DNA of 64,000 bases from Silene latifolia (GCF_048544455.1 NC_133529.1:52695401-52759400); one strand, 5' to 3'; numbered from the stretch's first letter, positions 37,101 to 48,872 are shown. A program made the numbers and translations. Notes: generated by a model not told the origin, from the sequence alone.

Positions 37101-40100
37101 TTTGCGTTTATCATTCCAGAATTTAAGGTTTAATCTTGGGATACCAATTTGAGTCTTGCATCATCTACATGATATATCATTCTAGTTTGGTTTAGAATAT
37201 ATTCACCTTGATAATGGGCTAGCCATACATCAAATCACGGTGTATAGGGTCACAAAAATGAAACCTCTTTTGTATCTTAACAAGTTTATATTCTTATTTA
37301 GAGTTTATGCACTTAATAGTCATAATTAAGTACAACTATAAACCCTAAACTAGATTGAGTACACAATGACTTTATCTCTCAACATCATTGTTGCTAGTCG
37401 TCATATTCTAATCATCCTATGTATCAAATACAATGATGAAAACCTCCACTGGTTTCTAATATTGACGAAGTAGTACTAGCAAAATTTATGTTAATCAAAT
37501 AAACATTTAAAGAAGAAGGTCCCATTAGATGTCCCACAACTAACTTGTTGATTCTTCAATAATTTTGGGTAGTTTCCTTTCTAGTGTCCAACATTTAAGA
37601 CAATGGAAACTTTATCGGTCGGGATTGATAGATTTAGTTTCGTTATTCTCAATAACTTTACTTTTAACATAACCTTGTATCAATTCCATTCTAATTTTAC
37701 TTCTTTAAACCTCACCCTTTTCTTAACGGTTTAAGAGAATGCTCCCACTCATTTCAATGAGTCTTTGCTAAGAGAAGCAAAATTGAAATTCATGAAGACT
37801 ACTCTTCAAATTATTCGTTTAGTCTTAAAACTTTCATTGAAGTGGTTGCGGTATTCTGGTCAATTTTGATTTCCTACAAATCTAGTTACCAAAATGATTT
37901 AACGTTTCAAAGTACTTAATTCAATTAAGCATATGAGAAACAATTCATTGTAAGTAGATATGTTAGTCAAGAATCAAAAACCCTTTTGAACACGATTAAC
38001 TTTTATCTATACTCTTCACAAGAGATCCTTCCAATGGATAACACGAGGTTTTAGAAGAAAATTCATATTTGTCTTTTGTTACGATGTTTTAATGGAGATT
38101 TGAACTAAAATCGAAATGATATCGTATAATTTGAGTTGTGGTAAAGAAATAGAACAATATGATAACGGAATAGAAGAAAACTTAACATTTATCGTTTTAT
38201 TAATACTTGTAAATAACAAGTAAAGCATTTACATAGTGACCTCTACCCAACTATGATAAATGATTCCAAGATCCAAATTCATATTAACTTGGGCACGGGG
38301 TAGCTGATTCATCCCTCGTCAATATAACTCAGTGGATTAACTCTTTAATCGATTCTACTTTTAGAACTCTTGGTCGATAAAATTACATTAATATTTATCT
38401 TTAGCCCGGAACACATGCGACTACGGTCACGAATACTTCCGTTGAGCTCAATCCAAATTTCGAATAAATGTATCCATGATCCAAATTCACATTAACTTGG
38501 GCACGGGGTAGCCGATTCATCCCTCATCAACATGAATTCGGTGAATAGACATTTATCACCCACTTCCCCTACGTAACAAGGTTTGTACCCCAGTGTGGCC
38601 GAGCGCACTCCCTCACGAAATAGGTTTTCATGGTTTCTAATTTTTGGTAAGGCTAAGTCTCAATTTTTTATTTTAGCGAGAGGTCATGTCAATTTATTAT
38701 CTATCACGTTTTAAGTGAACTAAAGCAGTGAACTACGATAATTGTAATTGACACGGTTGATAAACTCGATTTAAAATGCATGTTTAGTTATGGCGATTTA
38801 GCGATGCATGCAACATATAAATAAAATGCAAAACATAAATAAAATCCTAGTATGGCCTTCCTAAAATAGTAAATCTAATAAACTATTACAAATTCGGAAA
38901 CCAACTCCTTTGGTCCCTTGAACTTCGGTCTTGGCACACATTCCAAGGCAACACTTTCTCTGATGGATCGCCTTCTCGAGTGGCACCGTCTTCAAGGTAC
39001 TCCGGAATAAATAAATTACATGATAAATTACATAATTTCCTATTATACATTTGTATTTAAAGTAAAATAAATCTATTAAATTACAAAACGGTGATACGAG
39101 ATCACAAATAAATTACAACCAAATCGATATTCCCATACATTTCGGGTAATACCAATTAAAACTAAGGCCATACTAAGTAAAATTACATAATTCAAAAATT
39201 ACATAAAACTAAAATATGACAATCATAAATAAAATGCAGCATTATAATATGTATGAACATGCTAGATTTTATGCTAAATCGCCTTTAAAGAGCCAATATC
39301 GTATATTAATCGGTTTTTACGGATTTGCGTGATTTAACCTTTTAAAATCACAACAATTAGATAAATTCATATTTATGTACAAGTTAATTACCCTAACCAT
39401 CTTAGGACTCAAAATTAGTCTCCACTAACATTTTGACAATAATTAACCTTGATTTCTTAATATTGTTCATAAATGGACCTAAAATACAAACTTATGCTAT
39501 AAACTTCAAATTAAATGATAAAAATTTCAAACAAATTCGACATTTGAAATTTAAACTCATGAACATTCTGGAAAAATACCATGACACTCATAATGTTCAA
39601 AACTTAGGTTAAAAATTTCGAAAACTTATCGAGAAAAACAATGTTGCGGTTTATCGGTTCTAACAATTATGACCATAAAAATATGAGAAAAATTATATTC
39701 ATCAACTTTTCAATTTTAGATCTAAAATATATGATAAAATGCAACATGTGACGTTTTTCCTTAGTCATGAAGTATGTTTTAGCATTTTTACTAATTAAAG
39801 TCACTATTTATGTGATTTTTCATCAAAAATTCATAAATCATGCATAAAGACTTCATTATAGCCAAATATTTTACACACATCTTTTAAAATTTCATGTGAC
39901 AACATACTAAATTTCTATGACCAGATTCGAAATATAACTCATATTAACCTATTTTCCCATTTAAATACGATTTTAACTTGAAAAATCCATATTTCGAGCA
40001 TAACAACTCATTTTATTATGAAAATTTACAGGACATCAGTAGATAATATATGTGAAAAAATATCCAAAAACCACTGGAAAAATCGAAGTTTAGCTATTTT

Positions 40101-40337
40101 TAGTCCAAAAATGACATGTTTATCATAAAAATCACATTTTAATGCCATTATTATATAAAATGAACAATAAAAATCCATAAATAAACCAAAATGTCCTAAA
40201 AATCACTTAGGACCAGAAACTTTTAACATGCAAAATTATTTCATGATTTATCTTCATAAATCCTAAATAACAAGTTTTATATGTTAATTAAATTAACTCG
40301 GAAAAACTAACCCGATCTTGCATGCAACAACCATAAG
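34197..40337 (-). pseudogene. Decayed copia interior with RT relic
   Basis: No frame longer than about 60 codons exists on the coding strand, yet the minus strand at 35750-35718 reads YVDDILIIGND, the copia RT active-site block. The copia pol is therefore present but heavily mutated. The first ~2 kb (40337 to about 38300) is untranslated leader homologous to 56635-58740. The gag start seen in the sister copy at 58741 has no counterpart near 38220. A short leader repeat ('aacttgggcacggggtag') occurs twice, near 38287 and 38493. Confidence 0.65.
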
Positions 40338-40349
40338 GCTCTGATACCA
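40338..40349 (-). promoter_or_regulatory. Copia primer binding site
   Basis: TGGTATCAGAGC on the minus strand, complementary to the initiator Met-tRNA 3' end, lies two bases from the LTR. Confidence 0.9.
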
Positions 40350-40351
40350 CT

Positions 40352-41647
40352 TGTTGGAAATCATATTTTAAATATCACATATTTTAGTTTAAAGTTTTAG
40401 TCATAAAAACATAAGGATCTTATGCATGCAAAACATATAAATAAGTGTAGAGGAAAACCGGTTCCTTACATTGAATATTTCGGTTTATGGGCACAAGTAA
40501 GGTCTCCTACCTTCACTTTTTCTTAAGGTATGATGAGTAATAGGATGATCCTCCAAAGACTTCAAGTATAGAAGCCACTCCTCTTGATTGCACCCAAGAT
40601 TATCCCTTATCTCTACTTAATAATATGTGCTAGATATTTGTTTAGTGTTTACCTTAAAATTGATTACTAATACTCATATATTACATTAATAATATTAGTA
40701 ATGTGATTTGAACAATTTGGATCATCATTTCTCAAGTTTTTTAGAGAAAGATGAACAAAAATATGAGAGAGGAAAGTTATGCATGTGAAAATGAATGAAT
40801 GTGCATAAAGAGAATTAGTGGAGTACAAAATTCTCTAGTGAAGAGGGGAGCACGGTTTTGGGGAGGTGGAGGACCAATATATGGTCCTTCCCTTTTACTT
40901 TTGTTCTTATCTAAACCTTAGGCATGTAAGGCTAGGTAAGTAGTGTCATGATGGTGTTATTTTAGCTTATTAAAATAAATCACCGCCATCCACTAACCCT
41001 CTACATTTCGGTCCACTTATAAAATGGACTACCATTTTATTTTGTCAATTTGTCAATTGTCACACAATATGTCACATGTAGTATATTACATGTTATTAAT
41101 TAATTTGATGCACATTTATCACATAAATATCATTTCATGAATTAATTAAATTACATACAACAAATTGACTAGTGATACTTGATCACATAAATAAAATGGG
41201 TCATATAATTATAATTCACAACATTTTGTAATTATAATTAACCATTCATTCTTATCTCTATTGTTTTTCAAACAATAAACAATTTTAATAACAAAGCATT
41301 TTATTACTAAAATAAATCTTATTTAATCCCATTACAATAAGAAGATTATTCTCTCTCACAAATGAATTGTTCAATTTTAAGGAATTGATCAACTTGTATC
41401 GTCATACAATTAATCAACTTTACAGATAAGGGCATCATCCTTTAGGTGTGACCTTAAGGGATCAACTGACCACCACCGTCCCCACGACGATGCGTCAAAC
41501 TCTAGCAAGCCAATCGTTACCGATTAATGTTGATCAGTTGACTATAAAAAAATGAATCATCCCTAACGTATTCTTAAAATGAGATTTAAACATGTGATCA
41601 TCATGATCGATAATTGTGATCGCATTATTGTCGGGGACACTCCAACA
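40352..41647 (-). repeat. Copia 5' LTR
   Basis: 1296 bp with the ends TGTTGG and CCAACA. Few differences from 32874-34171 are visible by eye. Confidence 0.92.
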
Positions 41648-41652
41648 GGGTT

Positions 41653-41895
41653 CTCTCTCTCACCATGTCCGTGTGGTTGTTCGTCCTCACGATCACCCAT
41701 GATGATTTGAATGGGTATGGGTTCGGGTTCAAAGGAAAGGGTGTTCTCTTCCTCTTGGTCTTGTTGAGTAACGGGGTTAACTTCTTCAATAACCGGAGTG
41801 TCTCTTCTAATCCCTCCTCCTATCCAAGCAAGTGATCTTTGAATTTCCGGATTGAATGGAAAAAGTGGTTCACTTGAATTCCTAGTATAGACCAT
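41653..41895 (-). pseudogene. Athila gag N-terminal part
   Basis: The likely start is MVYTRNSSEPLF at 41895, about 140 bp after the PBS. The frame proceeds through an acidic stretch (EEVNPVTQQDQEEE) until the copia insertion, then resumes at 32873. Met codons further upstream (41970) would place gag too close to the PBS and give a hydrophobic leader not expected in gag. Confidence 0.75.
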
Positions 41896-42034
41896 AAACA
41901 ACTCTACACAAGAGCACACAATCAAAAAGTTCACACAAGTGATGAACAAGACACTATCAACAAGAAACAAAGATTAACTAACACAACTATCCTAAAACAA
42001 CAATAAAAACACTAGCAAAACCGTTACCTTTAAG

Positions 42035-42044
42035 AACGGCGCCA
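42035..42044 (-). promoter_or_regulatory. Athila primer binding site
   Basis: TGGCGCCGTT on the minus strand, the tRNA-Asp-type site typical of Athila, five bases from the LTR. Confidence 0.85.
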
Positions 42045-42049
42045 AAATT

Positions 42050-43438
42050 TGACACGCCTAAAACGTCGCAATAAAAGACGGCCAAATTAACAATTTATAA
42101 CCACAACACGTACTAATTAATACTAATTCTAAACTAGTAAAGTAGTAAGCAAGGGATTGAACCCAAGAGAAGATGGGTTTTGCAATAGTGAAATTAAAAG
42201 AGCAATTAGAACAATTGTGACAAAGTAACAACAAATATGTAAAAAAGGTTGGGGGGGGGGGGGTATTTGGTTGAGTTTTCAAGGACAATTAAAGGAAATT
42301 CAAACAAGAGTAAGCAATAAGTAATTAAACAAGTGAGTTTTGGATGGAAATTAATCAATTTGAGAGAGACTTAATCCGACCCAAAGTTAGGCACTTTAGT
42401 TGATAAAACCACTCAATCAATCCTTCTAATTAATATTATTGTCCTATTAGTGAGATTGAATCTCCAAATTCCCTTAATTAGAAGTCAATCAAAAGGAAAT
42501 CACACTTAATAATTGACCCAACTTATCAACTCCTCTAGTGGAAATCACACACATAGATTAATTAACAAGAAGATGAAGCAATAGGAATCTAATAGGTGTA
42601 ATTACCCACAATGAAATCACAATTAATGAGCAATCACAACTTAATCTCTCTAATGTTAAATAAACCAAGAAGAAATCACATTCATTAGTCTAATAACAAG
42701 TTGTTGCAACATGGGATTACAAGGAAATCACACTTAATAAACCCAACAACATATAAATTAAGGAACTTGGAAAGATTATGTAACAAGGAAATCACACTTA
42801 ATCACAATAATCTAACAAGGATTCCAAAATTAAGCAATTAAACACAAGAGATTAAGAACAATAATAATAATTAAGGAAAGATTAAGGAGTCTTACAACCA
42901 AAGATTAATCCTTTGAGTCGGATTAAGAAAGGGAGATTAGTTCTCCATGCTAGATCTAAACCCAATAACAAAGATGAATAATTCCCAAATTACAACTTGA
43001 TTAATTAAAAGTGTGCATAAGATGTCTTAACCTACTTGCAAACATCCTATTTATAGTATAAAGTAACCTAATAATTATGGGCTTAACACAGGAAAAGCCC
43101 GTAACACAAAACGGCATGAACCCAGAAAAGTCGCACCGTGCGAGTTCTAGTGTCTGGAAACTCGCACGGTGCGAGTTTGATCCTGGAATGCGTTTTTCTT
43201 TCGCGCTTTACTTGATCCTTGGAAGGCTTTCTCATGGTATTTCTTGAATGCTTGTTCTTGACTCTTCCTTGGACACTTCTCTTGATCTCTTGGCATCTTA
43301 ATCTTCACTTGGGATCATGCTAAATGGTGATGCATTCGGAATTGGTTAAACAATGTGAAAATCGTCAAAAACCATCCCTAAATGTTATCAAATGAGCTTA
43401 AAATGGTGCCAAAACTTAGTAGAAATAGGAGCTCATCA
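42050..43438 (-). repeat. Athila 5' LTR
   Basis: 1389 bp, closely matching 22540-23927. It contains a 13-base G run near 42252 and the palindrome pair at 43129-43175. Confidence 0.92.
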
Positions 43439-43627
43439 GGACTTAATGATTTGGAAAGGACATTGTTCCTTTAACCTTTCTTGTAACGCATCCATTTTCT
43501 TCTCGCTTTCAATATAGCTCGCTTGACGACGCAATTCCCTTAATCTTTTATTTTCTACTTCTTCTGACAACTTACTATCCCTCTGCACCCATGGACTCAC
43601 AATATTTGTACCTTGGTTAACGGCCAT
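43439..43627 (-). pseudogene. TE gene 5' part, split by Athila
   Basis: Starts MAVNQGTNIVSPWVQRDS at 43627 and reads a charged, probably helical stretch (LRELRRQASYIESEKKM) up to the target duplication. It would continue at 22539. 'acaacggtt' repeats lie upstream at 43930-44040. It may be a CACTA accessory protein, but I do not recognise it. Confidence 0.4.
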
Positions 43628-44097
43628 AATTTTAGAACAAAATTAAAATTATAGAATCATCCACAAATAATGCAACGTTGATTCAAACACACCAATAATG
43701 CAACGTTGATTCAATTGAAAATAAATGGACAGTCCGTGCATTGATCAAATCAAGAATAATGAGAAATATTCACCACGGCCTAAAAAATCCCGTTGTCATA
43801 TATTGTACTTTTTGTTTTTTAATACATTGAGTCGTATGGTCATATCTTACATGTATTTATTTCTTTAATATATTGAGTCATATGGTCAAACAATTAATAA
43901 ACTGTCCACATTCGAGTTAGAACCTCACGATTGACAACAATTGTAGGTAAACCGTTATTAATGAACAAATTTACAACGGTTGTAGGTGAACCGTTATTAA
44001 TGAATAAATTTACAACGGTTGTAGGTGAAACGTTGTTAATGAGTATTATGTAGCAGCAATCCTGATTACTGACTGATCTATGGAATTAAAAAAATGG
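43628..44097. other. CACTA-like subterminal DNA
   Basis: AT-rich with three tandem 'acaacggttgtaggt' copies (about 43936-44030, ~43-bp spacing). No CACTA terminus was found before the Tat LTR. Confidence 0.45.
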
Positions 44098-44343
44098 TGT
44101 AGATACCTAATTTCTACACCTCCCGCCAACCACCCAGTGATGATTGGGCCGAATGTTTGATACGCGGAACGATTTATGACAGTCCGTAAGTACATCGTCA
44201 AGTGATAGCTCAAACACTCGAGTCAACCCCTGAGTCGTCATCTACGCATCGACACAGTCGTTTTGACAGTAATTAGAGTTCATTTGGAGTCCGGGTCAAA
44301 AACCGCTTCATTTTCTAAATAACCGTTTAAAAGCCGAGTCGGA

Positions 44344-44557
44344 ATATTCCGGAATGTTCTAGATTTCTCTATATATTTATTCCTAATTAAAAATAATATT
44401 TTAAGTAAATATCTACCTTAATATTGTGTTTCATGGAATAAGGAGGTGTAATATTCCGGAATGTTCTAGATTTCTCTATATATTTATTCCTAATTAAAAA
44501 TAATATTTTAAGTAAATATCTACCTTAATATTGTGTTTCATGGAATAAGGAGGTGTA
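44344..44557 (+). repeat. 107-bp tandem duplication in Tat LTR
   Basis: Two nearly identical copies starting 'atattccggaatgttctaga' at 44344 and 44451, in the U3 region ahead of the TATA box. This is where duplicated enhancer-like segments occur in some LTRs. Confidence 0.9.
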
Positions 44558-44764
44558 AATCTACCGAAATTCCATAATAAAATGTGGAAATCTTTCTTGC
44601 CAAGGAGGAAACTGCTGGAGAAAAGACGCAGCAAGTGCTGCGCCTCTTCGAAGAATCACAGTGTTTGCTGCGCCTCTTCTGTAGCCCTCTTTTCGCATTT
44701 TCCGGATTATTTCCAAGATTTGTTTCCATGTCTGTGTCATTCCTAAACTCTTCCATATCTTTAG

Positions 44765-44772
44765 TATAAATA
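44765..44772 (+). promoter_or_regulatory. Tat LTR TATA box
   Basis: TATAAATA followed by AGAGGCC about 50 bp before a CT-rich tract. This fits a U3/R boundary promoter on the plus strand. Confidence 0.6.
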
Positions 44773-44813
44773 GAGGCCTTCAGCCTCCATATTTGGCACG
44801 CGAGTGTTCTGCC

Positions 44814-44815
<2 letters not shown>

Positions 44816-44873
<58 letters not shown>
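44816..44873. repeat. (CT)n microsatellite
   Basis: About 29 CT units just downstream of the probable Tat transcription start. Confidence 0.95.
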
Positions 44874-44877
<4 letters not shown>

Positions 44878-45190
44878 ATTCTAGAATAAGCTATTGCTTT
44901 CAATGCCTACGTGCATGATCAATCGGCCACGTAAGCTCAGATCATTCTGTGTCCCAGTCACGTTGCATAGACCGACCATTTGACCAACTCCACCTTTAAT
45001 CAACCTAATCAATCTACTAAATCCTGTAACGAGGGCACTTTCCACGCATATTCGAGTCGAGCAATCACTAAACCTTAACTTTAGTCAATCTCGTTTCGTC
45101 AAAAATGTAAGTCTGAGGGTGTAAATCCCATTTTATTATTGTACTTTTATTTTTTATTAATAAATATAAATTTATATCAAAAGCACGTTC

Positions 45191-46480
45191 TGTAACACCC
45201 CCACATACCAAGGTACCTTACCAAGGTCCACCCTAGCATGAGAGACTGTTACCATCTCGGTTGCCCGAGGTTAGTAGATCAAACTTAACAATCCAAACAC
45301 GATTAATAAAGTATAAATGAATAAGGTTTACATGTTCTCCAAAACCAAAATCCAAAGTACAACTGTGAAAGTCTAACAACTAGAAATGAAAACTAAATCT
45401 CTTGTCGGCGGAAGCTAGACTCGAGTGGTGACTCCTCATGACTGCCCCATAGCTAAGCAACATCATCACCTATCACAATCTGCTCACCATCCCCGAATGC
45501 ATCACCACAGATTTTGCAAAACAACAACGGGGTCGGTTACGTATAACCAAAATAAGACAAATACAAAAGATAACGTGATCATCATCCGTCTCCAACTCCC
45601 AATCACAACACACAAAGATGGGGGACCGCAGCCACATCCACCATGGTCCCGCTCATCAACGAGCAATAATACCTGTCCCTTAATGTGCACATCCCCTCCT
45701 GTGACGGATTCCATGGAGGGCGAACTAGGGTGTGAAGCCACTCCCGCAAGTGACTCCACCACAATCAACACAATACCAAAACCAACATCACATCATCACC
45801 AACATCAACACCAACTCCAACACCAACACCATCACCATCACCAACACCACCACCACCGATGATCACAATACCAATCACACAACATTTATCACATACATCT
45901 TAATTCAATTAAACAGTAAAACTGAGTAGGAAACCCTACCTTAGCACGACTGCAAGAGATACAAGCAAGGCAATTTAGAACGATTCTTCTACGAAGTCCT
46001 CACCTAACAACAATTGCATAACAATAATCACTATATGCAAAAACCCCCTTTTTCCCCAATTCACAATTCAAGCCAAACCCTAAAAGATTAATCAAAGAAC
46101 GAAGGAAATCAAGGACTTACCGATGATAGAACGAAAGATGAAGAGACTTGCTAACAATCACACACGCAAGGGAGATATTTGGAGAGAATTAGAGCGTCGT
46201 TGAGTGTTTAGGTTTTTTAAAAATGTAATTAGAAACTGATTAACGTGTTTTATATAACTCTAATCATCTCTAAATCAAACCGTGAAATAACACCCGTCAG
46301 ACCAGATACTCGGTCGAGTACATAGTATACTCGACCGAGTATGCTATACTCAGTCGAGTATTCCACATACTCGGCCAAGTATTCCTGGGCAGTGAGCTGT
46401 CCAGAAAACACGACACCCCTTACTCGACCGAGTAGGCCATATTCGGCCGAGTACGGGCTTAGGAAAACCGTAGTATTACA
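45191..46480 (-). repeat. Tekay 3' LTR
   Basis: 1290 bp from TGTAACACCCCC to GTATTACA on the plus strand. It contains five or more TACTCGNNCGAGTA-type palindromes (46307-46456) and a CACCAA-rich microsatellite (45770-45860). Confidence 0.9.
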
Positions 46481-46518
46481 GTCTTCCCTCCTTAAAAAGA
46501 ACTTCGTCCCCAAAGTTC
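46481..46518 (-). promoter_or_regulatory. Tekay polypurine tract and hairpin
   Basis: On the minus strand, AAGGAGGGAAGAC (46493-46481) directly precedes the LTR. Upstream, 46518-46499 folds as GAACUUUG-GGGA-CGAAGUUC, eight pairs with one U-G pair that exists only on the sense strand. Confidence 0.8.
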
Positions 46519-46703
46519 ACACTATACACATAAAACCAGACTGACACAACCCACAAAACTCGCACCGAATAAAACAAAACACCCAACAAGACACCCAGCA
46601 CTAGCTAAACTAGCACAAAACTAGCACAAAACACCACTAACCCGACTCAACTAACTCAAAAACAAACATGCAACCATCTCCTACCCTCCTAAAAAGACAA
46701 CGG

Positions 46704-47352
46704 TTACATCCTCGTAACCAAACATACTTGATCAAAAAGGGTGGGAAAACGTTCTCTCATAGCCTCCTCGGGTTCCCATGTGGCCTCTTCCACATTATGA
46801 TTGGACCAAAGCACCTTGGGTAAGACGGTCTTACCATTCCTTGTCTTGCGCACTTTGCGGTCCAAGATCTGTTTAGGAACCGCGGCATAAGATAAGGACT
46901 CATCAAGTTCGATGTTCTCAACCTCAAGTACATGTGATGGGTCACTGACATACTTCTGGAGCTGTGAAACATGGAACACGTTGTGGACTCGATCCAAAGT
47001 AGGTGGTAAAGTTAACCTGTAAGCCACCTCACCTACACGATCCAAAATCTCATTGGTCCGATAAACTTCTGGCTTAACTTACCCTTCTTTCCAAACCTCA
47101 TCACTCCTCGCATTGTTGACACTTTCAAAAGAACCTTATCACCCACTGTGAACTCGATATCCCTGCGGTGCAAATCGGCATAACTCTTCTGACGATCCTG
47201 AGCTGCTTTCATCTTTTGACGAATTAGCCGAACTTGTTCAACCATTTCCTGCACTATCTATGGCCCTAAACTACTGCCTCTGAACTGTCATCCCAACAAA
47301 CTGGACTCTAGCACTTCCTGTCATATAAAGCCTCGAAAGGTGCCATCCCGAT
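46704..47352 (-). pseudogene. Tekay integrase C terminus and chromodomain
   Basis: Resumes at the insertion site (IGMAPFEALY) after the nested element. It has stops near 47300, 47275 and 47260, then the conserved integrase tail (QKSYADLHRRDIEFTVGDKV, KLSQKFIGPMRF). A frameshift near 47040 leads to RLTLPPTLDRVHNVFHVSQL and a chromodomain-like end (VLWSNHNVEEATWEPEEAMR). The frame ends at 46704. Confidence 0.8.
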
Positions 47353-48834
47353 TGTAACACCCCCATACTCCAAGTGCCTTACCAGGACCACTCAGGTATA
47401 AGGATGCCACCATCTCGGTTACCCGAGGCATGATAATCATAAGACAATGAAGAAACATACTTAATTAAATAAGTTTAAGTGATTACATTACAAAACCAAC
47501 TGTAAGCAAAATACAACTGTTCTCAAACTATAAACCAACTGAAAGGAACTGTCCTAACAAACACAGCGGAAGACTAAAGACTCTGATATGTGATGACTCC
47601 ATCCCCAGCTAGATCCCACGCGTATCCAAGATATACCTGCCAAGCAACTGCTCACCACCCCCGAATGGATCACCACAGTTTTTAAAACATTTAAACGGGG
47701 TCAGTACTAATCACACAACTCAATATACATCAACAATAAGATAAACAGACAGCTGAACTGTCACACACACACACACACACCACCAACCAATTCCCATCAT
47801 CTCAATATCGACCGTCCTTTGGACCACCTCGCGATGGGGGACCGCACCGTTCCCACCTAAGCCCCGCTCATCATACCGAGCGATAACCTGTCCCATTAAT
47901 GTGCACATCCCCTTCCGTGGCGGGTTCCACGAAGGGCGAAACTAGGGCGTGAAGTCACTCCCGCAAGTGACCCCACTCAGCCGAGAACGCATCTCGAGAG
48001 CCATAGACAACCAATCACAATCACAATCACAATCACAATCACAATCATCATATCAAACAATTAACTACAAAGACATCACCAATATCCCATTATGGGACTA
48101 ATGCGAGTAGGAAATCCTACCGGAAAGCAACACAATCATCGACGATCTAGCAAAATTGTCTCAAAACCTCTCCTTTACAAATCCTTCTCCTATCACATAA
48201 TCACATAATCACATAATCACAATCTAACCTTAACAAATCATAAAAACCCCCAATCCCAAAATTAGGGTTTAACCAAATCAAAGGAAAGACAATAAAAAGG
48301 GTACGTAGATCTTACCCTCGACGCAAGGAATCCAACGATATAAACAACGACAAGAACGACCGTCCGAACTCCGGAATTGCTAAGAATGCGATTAGGAAGA
48401 TGAACTTGTTGCTTTCTCTCTTAAACGGGGTTTTAGGTTTTGTAAAAGTGATTTAAAACAATGACGACGATACTTAAATACCTTAATCGCATAATTAACA
48501 AAACCCGAGAAAATTCCCCGTAAAACCGGACACTCGATCGAGTACCCAAGGTACTCGATCGAGTACCCCCCTACTCGATCGAGTGCCTAAGGCTACTTGA
48601 TAGAGTACCCTCTTACTCTATCGAGTACCTAAGGCTACTTGATAGAGTACCCCTTACTCTATCGAGTACCTAAGGCTACTTGATAGAGTACCCCTTACTC
48701 TATCGAGTACCTAAGGCTACTTGATAGAGTACCCTACAGGTCAGAAACTTTTCTAAAACGCAACTTACCCTTACTCGACAGAGTAAGGCCTACTCGATAG
48801 AGTACCCCAAGACTTATAAATACGGAGTATTACA
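47353..48834 (-). repeat. LARD 3' LTR
   Basis: 1482 bp, very similar to 53360-54839. Differences include several single-base indels. It contains a (CA)n run at 47763, 'cacaat' repeats near 48015 and a palindrome array (48531-48813). Confidence 0.92.
48531..48813. repeat. Palindrome array in LARD LTR
   Basis: About twelve 14-bp units. The first three are self-palindromes (ACTCGATCGAGT). The next seven alternate TACTTGATAGAGTA and TACTCTATCGAGTA, which are near reverse complements of each other. A similar array lies at 54532-54808. Confidence 0.9.
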
Positions 48835-48872
48835 TTCTTCCCTCCTTAAAAAGAACTTCGTCCCCGAAGTTC
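48835..48872 (-). promoter_or_regulatory. LARD polypurine tract and hairpin
   Basis: AAGGAGGGAAGAA (48847-48835, minus strand) abuts the LTR. GAACTTCG-GGGA-CGAAGTTC (48872-48853) is a perfect 8-bp stem with a GNRA-type loop. Confidence 0.85.

Larger units (their letters stand above)
32874..41647 (-). mobile_element. Ty1/copia element nested in Athila gag
   Basis: LTRs at 32874-34171 and 40352-41647 begin TGTTGG and end CCAACA. They are flanked by the target duplication gggtt (32869-32873 and 41648-41652). The PBS (initiator tRNA-Met type) lies next to the right LTR, so the element runs on the minus strand. The ~6.2-kb interior has no long ORF, but an RT signature survives. It belongs to the same family as the truncated copy at 55329-58894. 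Confidence 0.9.
22540..43438 (-). mobile_element. Athila-type Ty3/gypsy retrotransposon with nested copia
   Basis: LTRs at 22540-23927 and 42050-43438 are flanked by the 5-bp target duplication ggact (22535-22539 and 43439-43443). On the minus strand the order is LTR, tRNA-Asp-type PBS, gag, protease, RT, RNase H, integrase, a third ORF, an RNA-hairpin region, PPT, LTR. The PBS type, the third ORF and the protease motif DLGAS point to the Athila lineage. Without the 8.8-kb copia insertion in gag it is about 12.1 kb. The coding region carries several stops and frameshifts, so it is non-functional although its LTRs remain similar. Confidence 0.9.
44098..45190 (+). mobile_element. Tat-type LTR, cut by the Tekay insertion
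   Basis: Begins TGTAGATACCTAATTTCTAC, the usual Tat-lineage LTR start. It contains a TATA box, a CT-rich leader and 'gctgcgcctcttc' repeats. The Tekay LTR starts at 45191, preceded by 'cgttc'. Tat coding sequence in the same orientation begins at 62201, so both are probably parts of one element. Confidence 0.65.

Noticed and set aside
45425..45929. His/Gln/Thr-rich ORFs
   Set aside because: They cross a CAC/CAA microsatellite inside the Tekay LTR.
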